From JANNOG01 sp050329415 (lineage in GTDB: Bacteria > Actinomycetota > Actinomycetes > Actinomycetales > JBBAYJ01): a stretch of 5,947 nucleotides of DNA. A model generated the notes under the pieces. It had not been told where the DNA came from. It searched no databases and saw nothing but the letters and a program-made list of their open reading frames with translations. Position 1 is the stretch's first letter; the number at the start of each line of letters is the position of its first letter. A program made the position numbers and the translations under genes. Positions 1-5,947 of this stretch are shown here, piece after piece. The stretch spans positions 1 to 5,947 of the forward strand of contig JBHJOS010000028.1 in the NCBI GenBank assembly GCA_050329415.1, in the 5' to 3' direction.

Positions 1-2161
1 GGAGGTCAGGACGGCCCTCGACCAGGAGGCGCACCTCGACCGCGGTGTCCTGCGGAAGGTCGGGCAGCTCCAGCGAGACCGTCACCTCCTCGCCCGGGGC
101 CAGGGTCCGCGGCAGGTCCGCGAGCGCCGTCCCGCCGTCCCAGACCGCGAGCACGCGGACCACTCCCTCGGGGTCGATCCGCGCACCCAGCGCAGGCCAC
201 GACACCCCGCGGCCGGTGTGCCGGACCGCCACCCGGACCTCTGTCCCCTCGGCTCCCGGCAAGGCCCGGGTGGACGTGACCGCGAGCTCGGCGGAGCGAG
301 CCGGCCGCGGCAGCGGCACCCCCTCGGGCAGGGCGAGCAGTCCCTGCGCGCGGGCCTGCCCCGTCAGGGGTCCGGGCGGCACGTACAGGCACAGGCCGGC
401 GGTCCGGTCGCAGGTGACGATCCGCAGTCCGGTCTCCGCGAGCCGCGGGTCGGGGTCGGGCGCGATGACGGCCTCGTCGTCGGCGAGGGCGAGGGGCTCG
501 GTCCGGCCGGGCACGCGGACCGGGGTGTCGGACCAGAAGACGTACCCGTTGCGGTGGAACGGGGTGGCGCCCATGACCACGAGCCCGCTCTCGTCGAGCT
601 GAGAGAGGGTGTGCCGGAGCGGGACGGCCGCCTCGCGGAAGGGAGCGTCGAACCGGTCCACGGTGAACGTCGCTGCCGCAGCGGTCCCGACCAGCGACGC
701 CGGGACCAGCACGACGGCCACGGTCCACGGCCATCGCCGCAGGGCCATGACCACGAGCGGGACCACCACCCCGATCAGCGACAGCCACAGCACGGGCCGT
801 TCCGGGGCATCGGTGAGCGCGGGCCACGGCAGGACCGTCGCGCCCGGCACGTTGATGGGTGGGAAGGCCCGTTCGGAGTCGCCGTAGGTGCCTCCCCGAG
901 GGAGGAACACGGCGCTCAGCCCGACGGCCACGCCCACCAGGGCGGGCAGCTGCCACCAGCGGGCCCGGGTCAGCAACCACACCATGCCCACCACGGCGAG
1001 CACGGCGGTGAGGTGGGTGATGTACCGGCCGTAGAAGAAGAAGTCCAGCCGGGTGGTCCCCCGCCCGATCGGTCCGAGGACCGCGGTCAGCGACAGCAGC
1101 AGCGTCGTTCCCGCGGCGGACAGCAGGTACAGGTCGCGCAGGAACGCGAGGTCGAAACGTCGGATGCCGACCAGGACGCCGGCGAGCACGACGGCGAACC
1201 CGGCGAGGGACAGCCCGCCCCACGCCACCAGCTGGTACCAGGCCTGCCCGGAGGCCGGCATCAGCAGGGCCGCCGGGTCGAGCTCGCGGACCAGCGCCAG
1301 CAGGTCGTCCTCGCGCGCCCCGGCTCCGTCGGCGTAGACCGACGCCACGAGCCAGGAGTTGAACGCGTAGACCGCGACGCCACCTCCGGCGGACACGGCG
1401 CACACGACCGCACCGGCCCAGCGGTAGCCCCGGCGGGCCAGCAGCCCGAGCCCCACCAGAAACGCGGCTCCGACCAGCATCGCGGCCCGGGCGTGGATGA
1501 GGAAGGTGAGCACGGACGCCACCGCCCCGGCGACGAACCACGCTGCGGCCCTGGGCCGGCCCGAAGTCACGGCCCCCCGCGCCACGCAGGCCGCCGCCAC
1601 CATCGCCGTGAGCACCAGGGCGTTCTCGGCCAGGGCGTAGTTCGACATCACCGTCCGGTCCGGCACGACGGCGATGACGAGAGCCGTGACCAGAGCGGCG
1701 CCCCGGCCGGCGCCGAGACTGCGGGCCAGGGCGTGCGCCGGCAGCACGAGCAGCGCGCCGTACAGGGCCGATATCGCGACGGCCCCCGCGTACACGCTCT
1801 CCGGTGGGAGCCCGAGGAGGTGGAGCGGGATCAGCGAGAGCGACCAGCCCCCCCAGTAGCCCAGGGAGGACAGCGACGCCGGGTCGAGTCCTGCCAGGAA
1901 GGCGGCGTTGACGAGGTACCCCACCTCGTCGTCCATCCACACCGGCCCGGTCGCTCCCCGGGCCATCCAGGCATGCGGCACGAGTGCCACGACGACGGCG
2001 ATCGCGAGCAGCCACCAGGGGGTGCGTGTGCGCCGGGCGGGCGGCTCGGGAGGCGGCTGCGCGACGAGGTCGCCGGTCTCGGGGGTCTCGGAGGTCACGG
2101 ATGTCTCGGGGGTCTCGGGGGTCGTCGGAGTTGCCGGGGTCGCCGTCATTGTGGCGCTCAC
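1..2161 (-). CDS. GT-C-type polytopic membrane glycosyltransferase with extracytoplasmic C-terminal domain (3' end outside window)
   Basis: The frame is open for 720 codons to the left edge without a stop. A Thr/Pro/Glu-rich cytoplasmic tail (about 1-48) is followed by roughly 13 hydrophobic segments between residues 49 and 499, the first being WWLLAIAVVVALVPHAW. The first outer loop carries WMDDEVGYL (75-83); an Asp/Glu pair here is the usual catalytic site of GT-C enzymes of the ArnT/GT39 kind, which use polyprenyl-phosphate sugars. FYGRYITHL (376-384) near a later segment resembles another motif of these proteins. From about 500 the chain is soluble and probably outside the cell. It contains C584 and C591, which could form a disulfide, and from about 622 a beta-rich module with W655-P656 and PGEEVTV (689-695). 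I prefer the GTG at 2161: it overlaps the previous stop as GTGA, as at the upstream junction, and has GGGAG 6 bases before it. An in-frame ATG at 2149 is the alternative. It likely glycosylates a surface glycan or protein; the exact family and substrate are uncertain. Confidence 0.88.
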   Translation of the reverse strand, partial: MSATMTATPATPTTPETPETSVTSETPETGDLVAQPPPEPPARRTRTPWWLLAIAVVVALVPHAWMARGATGPVWMDDEVGYLVNAAFLAGLDPASLSSLGYWGGWSLSLIPLHLLGLPPESVYAGAVAISALYGALLVLPAHALARSLGAGRGAALVTALVIAVVPDRTVMSNYALAENALVLTAMVAAACVARGAVTSGRPRAAAWFVAGAVASVLTFLIHARAAMLVGAAFLVGLGLLARRGYRWAGAVVCAVSAGGGVAVYAFNSWLVASVYADGAGAREDDLLALVRELDPAALLMPASGQAWYQLVAWGGLSLAGFAVVLAGVLVGIRRFDLAFLRDLYLLSAAGTTLLLSLTAVLGPIGRGTTRLDFFFYGRYITHLTAVLAVVGMVWLLTRARWWQLPALVGVAVGLSAVFLPRGGTYGDSERAFPPINVPGATVLPWPALTDAPERPVLWLSLIGVVVPLVVMALRRWPWTVAVVLVPASLVGTAAAATFTVDRFDAPFREAAVPLRHTLSQLDESGLVVMGATPFHRNGYVFWSDTPVRVPGRTEPLALADDEAVIAPDPDPRLAETGLRIVTCDRTAGLCLYVPPGPLTGQARAQGLLALPEGVPLPRPARSAELAVTSTRALPGAEGTEVRVAVRHTGRGVSWPALGARIDPEGVVRVLAVWDGGTALADLPRTLAPGEEVTVSLELPDLPQDTAVEVRLLVEGRPDL
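2075..2128 (-). repeat. 9-bp tandem repeat in the N-terminal tail of the membrane glycosyltransferase
   Basis: Units related to ggtctcggg (plus strand) follow each other at 2075, 2084, 2093, 2102 and 2111, with a more diverged one at 2120. They encode a run rich in Thr, Pro, Glu and Ser (residues about 12-29) in the predicted cytoplasmic tail before the first membrane segment. The copies differ by one or two bases, so the array is not freshly expanded. Confidence 0.8.
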
Positions 2162-3336
2162 GCCGCTCTCCCGTCGTCCGCCCGATACATCGCCCGCAGC
2201 AACCACCTCCCCGTGACCTCGACGAACCGGTCCCAGGTGGGGGTGGCAGCGGCTCGGGCGCCCGCCCGGAGCGCCTGCTGCGCCGCCGGCCGACAGACTC
2301 GCACGACGGCCGCGGCCACGTCCGGCACATCGAAGGTGTCGACGGTGACCACGCCCTGCGACCCGACCGCCTCCAACGACGGCAGTCCGGCGGCGGTCAC
2401 GACCGGGACCCCGGCGGCCAGCGCCTCCAGCGGCGGCAACCCGTACCCCTCGAGCTCGCCGGCGTAGATCATGGCGGTGCTGGTCCGGACGACCTCGGCG
2501 ACCTCGGCGTCCGAGGCGGTCTCCAGCCAGGTGAAGGCCCCGTCGCGCTGGCGCGCCCGCAGGTCGGCGACGAAGGCGCCGTCGGTGGTCGACACGCCAC
2601 CGACGATCGTGAGGTCGACGTCGACCCCCTCCCGGCGGGCCGCCTCGACCGCAGCGACCACCACGTCGGTCCGCTTGCGGGGCTCGACCGCCCCGACGCA
2701 GACCAGCCGCGGGCGGTCGGGCGCGGGCGCGGGCTCGCCGCCCGGGTCGACTCCCGGGTGCGCCACGACGGCATTGCGCAGGGCTCGCCGGGCCAGGCGG
2801 CGCTCGAACTCGTCTCGGACGGCGGCGCTGATGAAGGCGACGTCCTCCAGGCCGGCGACCAGCCGGTAGTAGCGGCCGGCCGCCACGTGGTCCCACCCGG
2901 GGAACCACCGGGGATGCAGCAGCGGCAGCGCGTCGTAGAACAGCGCGGCGACCCGCATCCGGGACCGGGTCACACCGTCGAGGACGTCCAGGACGGCGGG
3001 TTCGCCGGTGAGCTCGGCGGACAGGAACCCGTCGGCCGTGTCGGGGAGGCGGTCCGGCGGCACCCGGTCGAGGGCAGCCGCCAGCCACACCGACTTGACG
3101 TCGGCGGCGTGCACGGGGCGCTCCCCCCGGGCCCGGCGCTCGAAGCCGGAGCGCAGCAGGGAGGCGGCCACCTCGCGGGGGGCGACCACGTGCCGCCCGT
3201 CGACCAGCGCCGTCGGCCGCAGGTCCACCCCCGGCGGCCAGGCGCCGTCGACCAGGGCGAGCAGCACGCGCTGAATCCCGCTGGCCCGCGGGTGGGCGAC
3301 GTAGTGGCTGAGGTCCAGCAGGACGCGGCCGGTCAC
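2158..3336 (-). CDS. Glycosyltransferase family 4 (GT-B fold, cytoplasmic)
   Basis: This is a complete protein of 392 residues, a normal length for family 4. It is predicted to transfer a sugar from a nucleotide-sugar donor to a growing glycan or lipid-linked acceptor on the cytoplasmic side; retaining chemistry is the family rule. The N-terminal half opens with a strand (VLLDLSHYV, 5-13) followed by SGIQR (19-23), an acceptor-side motif seen in many O-antigen-type family 4 enzymes, and FYDALPLLHPRWFP (133-146). The C-terminal half has GAVEPRKR (215-222), which carries the donor-phosphate-binding Arg/Lys, and the EX7E signature E296-GYGLPPL-E304 followed by ALAAGVPVV. No signal peptide or membrane segment is visible. 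I chose the GTG at 3336 because the domain begins exactly there, it overlaps the upstream stop as GTGA, and a GAGG lies 7 bases upstream; the frame stays open further upstream but only as a shadow of the preceding gene. Family is near certain; sugar and acceptor are unknown. Confidence 0.95.
   Translation of the reverse strand: MTGRVLLDLSHYVAHPRASGIQRVLLALVDGAWPPGVDLRPTALVDGRHVVAPREVAASLLRSGFERRARGERPVHAADVKSVWLAAALDRVPPDRLPDTADGFLSAELTGEPAVLDVLDGVTRSRMRVAALFYDALPLLHPRWFPGWDHVAAGRYYRLVAGLEDVAFISAAVRDEFERRLARRALRNAVVAHPGVDPGGEPAPAPDRPRLVCVGAVEPRKRTDVVVAAVEAARREGVDVDLTIVGGVSTTDGAFVADLRARQRDGAFTWLETASDAEVAEVVRTSTAMIYAGELEGYGLPPLEALAAGVPVVTAAGLPSLEAVGSQGVVTVDTFDVPDVAAAVVRVCRPAAQQALRAGARAAATPTWDRFVEVTGRWLLRAMYRADDGRAA
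2168..2172 (-). promoter_or_regulatory. Ribosome binding site favouring the GTG start of the membrane glycosyltransferase
   Basis: GGGAG on the minus strand (part of GGGAGAG) sits 6 bases before the GTG at 2161. It is 18 bases from the alternative ATG at 2149, too far to serve that codon well. A weaker GTGAG about 7 bases before the ATG keeps the alternative possible. Confidence 0.55.
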
Positions 3337-5947
3337 GGTGCCGCCTCGACCAGGTCGAGCACGCACTCGACCCAGTGGTCCGGGCCGGCACCGGCGGTTC
3401 CGGACGCGGCGGGACCGTGCCCGGCCGGTCGGGCGGTCACCTCGTGCCCGGCCGCGTCCAGCACCTCCTCCGCGAGCAGGAGGGGGGTGACGAACGGCGG
3501 GACGAGCCGGACCGTCGGGGAGTCGACGGCCGCGGCGGCGCTGGTCGTCACCCAGCGGGCCCCGCCCGGCCAGACCTCGCCGGGTCCCCCGCCGTCGTCC
3601 GCCTCGCCCAGGTGGACCAGCACGTCGCAGGCCGCCACGAGGGTCCGCACACCCTGCTCCCCGGGTTCCTGCACGACGAACGGCGGGCGATCGCAGCCGG
3701 ACGCCATGGCGAGGTCCGCCAGCCGTTCCTGCTCGGCGGGCGGGATCCAGCCGGGCAGGAGCACCGTGGCCGGGTGCCCCCACAGCGCCAGCCAGCCGGC
3801 GGCGGACACGAGGCGGTCCGGGGCCCGCGCGGGGTGCCCCGCCCCGGCCAGGCAACCGACGACCAGGGCCGACCCGGCGACCCCCAGGGACTCCCGGGCC
3901 GCGGTCCGGGAGTCCCTGGCGGTGGAGGTCCCCCCGGTCGCCGGCCGGGGAAGGGAGCACACCGCTGCTGCACCGCCTTCGGCGCTCACCCGGTGGCTCG
4001 TGGTCTGCGAGGTCACGACGAGCTGCCGAACGGCGTGCGAGAGCCGGGCCATGCCGCTGCCGGCCGGCCGGGCTCCGGCGGACCGCAGCACCACGAGGTC
4101 GTGCGCCGAGGGCTCACCCTCGCTCGTGGCGACGAGCGGCACGGTGGCATGGGGTCCCCGGGTGTCGATGTGGACGGCGAAGAGTCTCGGCTCGGCCGTG
4201 ACGACGGGCAGGCCGTACGCCTCGGCGACGGCGAGTGCCACGGCGTCCGCCCGGTGGTCCGTCACGGCCACCAGCGCGTCCCCGGGGTCCGGCGTGACCA
4301 GGACCGCCGCGTCCAGGACGCCCACCGCTCGGGCGAGCCCGCGGGACAGGGACTCGTGGTCGACCCCCACGAGGTCCACCGGCCGGTCCCGGGTCAGGTC
4401 GCCGGCTCGGGCCAGGAGCAGGTCGAGCGGGGCGCCCGACGCCCACGAGCTGAGCACCACTGTCGTGGCCGGCGCCGACTCACCGGCCGCCGACTCACCT
4501 GGCGCCGACTCACCTGGCGCCTGCTCGGCGCCGCCGTCCTCCGGCGGGCCGGTGCCCAGCACCCGGGCCACGGCGGCGACCGCGGACGTCTCGTGCCGGG
4601 CGGCCGACTCGCGAGCCCGGGCCGCCTGACCGCCCGCCCACTCCGGCGATCCCCGGACCAGGACTGCCGCGAGCGCGGCATGGTCGCGAGGGGCGAACAG
4701 CCAGGCGCCCTCGCCGAGCACGTCCTCGGCGGCGGGGCCGCGCACCGCCAGGACCGGTGCGACACCCGCCCCCACCGCCACGGCGTCGCGGACGTGGTGA
4801 CCGTCGTGGCTGGCATCGACCACCACGTCGCCCGCCGTGGGCGACAGTGCCTCCGGACTCGTCCCGACCGGGTGGAGGGACGGCGCGTACCGGCCGAGGT
4901 CGGACAGCAGGCGGTCGAGGACCTCGCGGCCACCGGGCGGCAGGGCGCCCCGGACGACCACGTGCCGGGGCGCCCCGTCCCGGGCCGTGGCCGTGGCGGC
5001 GGCGGCCACGACGCAGGCGACGTCGTCCGTGGCGCGGCCGGACGCCAGGCAGTGCACCGTCCGCACCGACGACCGGCCGGGCGCCGGGAGTCCCCGCGTC
5101 ACGTCCGGCGCGGGTCCCGCCAGGACCACCACGCGGTCCGCCGCCAGCCCGAGCCAGCGGACGAGGCCGGCCGCGACCCCGCGGTCGGCCGCGAGCACGA
5201 GGTCGAGGTCGTGCAGCACGGCACCGCGGGCGCGCTGGCGCAGCCAGGCCGCCGCGTCGCCCGGCCGCTGCCAGGCGTCGAGGTCACGGACGATCCCGAC
5301 CGCCGCGCAGCCCGACAGGGCAGCGAACCGGGCCAGGGCCGGAGCCGCCGAACCCAGGACGTCCACCCCCAGGACGGCCGACGGGCGGGCCCGGACCAGC
5401 CGGTCCGGCACAGTCTCCACGCCCTCGACGAGATCGACGGGATCGACGGGATCGACGGGATCGAGGGGGCCGGCGCGGGCCGGAGCCGGCGCCGGGTCGA
5501 CCAGGGCGACGAGGGCGCGCTCCCCCGCGACGGGCCGCGCGAACCGACGGACCAGCCACGGGACGTCGAGCCGGGACGGGGCGTCGACGGCGGCCCGCAG
5601 GTCGAGCACCACGGGACCGGTTCCGGTCGCCCGCGACGGCCGATGCCGCCGCGCCGCCTCCAGGGCGACGGCCGACTCCGCCTCCAGCAGGGCGGAGAGG
5701 AGCTCGTACGGCGTCGGGTGCCACCGCAGGAGGTCGTCACGCAGCACCCGCAGCCCGGCCGAGCGGCGCGCCGGATCCTCGCCGCGCGCCGACAGGAGCT
5801 CGACGGCGGGAGTCGCGGTCGGGTCCGGCCCGGGTGGACCGAGGGCGGCCGGGCTGACGTCGAGTGGACCGCCGGACACCGCGTGCAGGTAGGCCCGCTC
5901 GATCACCGCCGACGGGGGGCGGGCGGCGACCGCGACCCCCAGCGCGG
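3333..5947 (-). CDS. Tandem, apparently degenerate GT-B glycosyltransferase-like protein (5' end outside window)
   Basis: The frame is open from the right edge to a TGA at 3335-3333, giving 870 visible residues; the true start is probably beyond the window. Residue numbers here count from an internal GTG at 5906. Residues 1-95 are a helical region I do not recognise. Residues 97-450 look like a first GT-B domain. It opens with VVLDLRAAVDAPSR, the start typical of family 4 enzymes, and closes with a GT4-like tail (GEGAWLFAPRDHAALAAVL, 398-416). A Pro/Gly/Glu/Ser linker (452-480) leads to a second GT-B-like domain (481-857). That domain contains the usual interdomain pattern R..LGV (671-676), a strand at LVVGCLAG (681-688) and DVLVHLGE (761-768). 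The catalytic EX7E signature is not intact in either half: the first has only D368/D374, and the second has E768 and E777, one residue too far apart. It overlaps the next gene by 4 bases. It could be a divergent cytoplasmic sugar transferase or a non-catalytic partner of one. The fold assignment is moderately sure; the function is unknown. Confidence 0.75.
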   Translation of the reverse strand, partial: ALGVAVAARPPSAVIERAYLHAVSGGPLDVSPAALGPPGPDPTATPAVELLSARGEDPARRSAGLRVLRDDLLRWHPTPYELLSALLEAESAVALEAARRHRPSRATGTGPVVLDLRAAVDAPSRLDVPWLVRRFARPVAGERALVALVDPAPAPARAGPLDPVDPVDPVDLVEGVETVPDRLVRARPSAVLGVDVLGSAAPALARFAALSGCAAVGIVRDLDAWQRPGDAAAWLRQRARGAVLHDLDLVLAADRGVAAGLVRWLGLAADRVVVLAGPAPDVTRGLPAPGRSSVRTVHCLASGRATDDVACVVAAAATATARDGAPRHVVVRGALPPGGREVLDRLLSDLGRYAPSLHPVGTSPEALSPTAGDVVVDASHDGHHVRDAVAVGAGVAPVLAVRGPAAEDVLGEGAWLFAPRDHAALAAVLVRGSPEWAGGQAARARESAARHETSAVAAVARVLGTGPPEDGGAEQAPGESAPGESAAGESAPATTVVLSSWASGAPLDLLLARAGDLTRDRPVDLVGVDHESLSRGLARAVGVLDAAVLVTPDPGDALVAVTDHRADAVALAVAEAYGLPVVTAEPRLFAVHIDTRGPHATVPLVATSEGEPSAHDLVVLRSAGARPAGSGMARLSHAVRQLVVTSQTTSHRVSAEGGAAAVCSLPRPATGGTSTARDSRTAARESLGVAGSALVVGCLAGAGHPARAPDRLVSAAGWLALWGHPATVLLPGWIPPAEQERLADLAMASGCDRPPFVVQEPGEQGVRTLVAACDVLVHLGEADDGGGPGEVWPGGARWVTTSAAAAVDSPTVRLVPPFVTPLLLAEEVLDAAGHEVTARPAGHGPAASGTAGAGPDHWVECVLDLVEAAP
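3344..3347 (-). promoter_or_regulatory. Ribosome binding site for the family 4 glycosyltransferase
   Basis: GAGG on the minus strand lies 7 bases before the GTG at 3336, inside the last codons of the upstream gene. Together with the 4-base GTGA overlap (3336-3333) it supports this start and suggests coupled translation. Confidence 0.6.
3884..3919. repeat. 36-bp near-perfect palindrome inside coding sequence
   Basis: Arms of 14 bases, ccagggactcccgg (3884-3897) and ccgggagtccctgg (3906-3919), are exact reverse complements. The eight bases between them contain the palindrome ccgcgg (3899-3904), so only the pair 3898/3905 fails to match. It encodes residues 663-675 of the double GT-B protein (ARDSRTAARESLG), at the point where the second domain passes from its N- to its C-terminal half. 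In mRNA it could form a very stable hairpin. There is no T-run after it, and it lies mid-gene, so a terminator is unlikely. Confidence 0.85.
4471..4515 (-). repeat. 15-bp tandem repeat, three units, encoding the interdomain linker
   Basis: Three consecutive 15-base units close to ggcgccgactcacct (starts 4471, 4486, 4501) are followed by a decayed fourth at 4516. They encode APGES-type pentapeptides (residues about 463-478) between the two GT-B-like domains, consistent with a flexible, length-variable linker. Confidence 0.88.
5432..5467 (-). repeat. 9-bp tandem repeat, four units, in the first GT-B domain
   Basis: On the plus strand the unit gatcgacgg occurs three times exactly (5432, 5441, 5450), and a fourth copy (5459) has one change. 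Read in the gene it encodes Asp-Pro-Val repeats (residues about 147-159). It lies between the first strand region of the domain and the next, probably in a surface loop. The unit is a multiple of three, so gain or loss of copies keeps the reading frame. Confidence 0.9.

Noticed and set aside
6..2330. Long minus-strand open frame of 774 codons over the membrane-protein region
   Set aside because: Its translation is Arg/Gly/Pro-rich with no hydrophobic segments or domains. The neighbouring frame gives a coherent polytopic membrane protein with a GT-C motif, so this is a high-GC shadow.
218..2467. Long plus-strand open frame of 749 codons
   Set aside because: It is rich in Gly, His, Arg, Gln and Pro without recognisable motifs, and lies opposite two well-supported minus-strand genes.
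3884..3919. The palindrome as an intrinsic transcription terminator
   Set aside because: It is in the middle of an open gene, has no T-run on either side, and the frame continues with matching protein features on both sides.
3337..3960. N-terminal extension of the family 4 glycosyltransferase to a start at 3960
   Set aside because: The added 208 residues are Arg/Gly/Pro-rich and lie wholly over the C-terminal domain of the upstream gene in another frame; the GT4 domain starts at the GTG at 3336.
1984..4629. Long plus-strand open frame of 881 codons
   Set aside because: Low-complexity composition, spans three real genes on the other strand and has no domain; it is open because stop codons are rare at this GC content.
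5432..5467. Tandem repeats as a CRISPR array or origin iterons
   Set aside because: The units are 9 bp with no spacers, in frame with a gene, and there is no replication gene nearby.
4757..5892. Two overlapping plus-strand open frames of about 350 codons
   Set aside because: One is almost entirely Arg, Pro, Gly and Ala, the other Arg, Ser, Thr and Ala; both are antisense shadows of the double GT-B gene.

Overview
The window comes from a very GC-rich genome (by eye roughly three quarters G+C, with G or C at nearly every third codon position). That fits a high-GC actinobacterium; a Geodermatophilus- or Pseudonocardia-like organism is plausible, but no marker gene fixes the genus. Every supported gene is on the minus strand, so transcription runs from right to left. 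There is no intergenic DNA, RNA gene, mobile element or CRISPR array, and no promoter or terminator is visible.

Layout in order of transcription. (1) 5947-3333: the 3' part of a large protein (at least 870 residues visible, open at the window edge). It looks like two fused GT-B glycosyltransferase domains whose catalytic signatures are eroded. (2) 3336-2158: a complete 392-residue family 4 glycosyltransferase with intact signature motifs. (3) 2161-1: the 5' part (720 residues visible, no stop reached) of a polytopic GT-C-type membrane glycosyltransferase with an extracytoplasmic C-terminal region that ends in a beta-sandwich-like module. Both junctions are 4-base GTGA overlaps, each preceded by a Shine-Dalgarno-like sequence, so the three genes form one translationally coupled operon.

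Together they look like part of a cell-surface glycan locus. The family 4 enzyme would add sugars in the cytoplasm, probably from nucleotide-sugar donors. The GT-C protein would act on the outer face of the membrane, probably with a polyprenyl-linked sugar donor. The degenerate double GT-B protein may be a divergent enzyme or a non-catalytic partner. Donors, acceptors and the final glycan cannot be read from the sequence.

The less ordinary content is the double GT-B protein without good active-site motifs, a 36-bp near-perfect palindrome inside its coding sequence, and three separate in-frame short tandem repeats (two with 9-bp units, one with a 15-bp unit) in linker or tail regions of two of the genes. 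I see no convincing evidence of an entirely new type of system.
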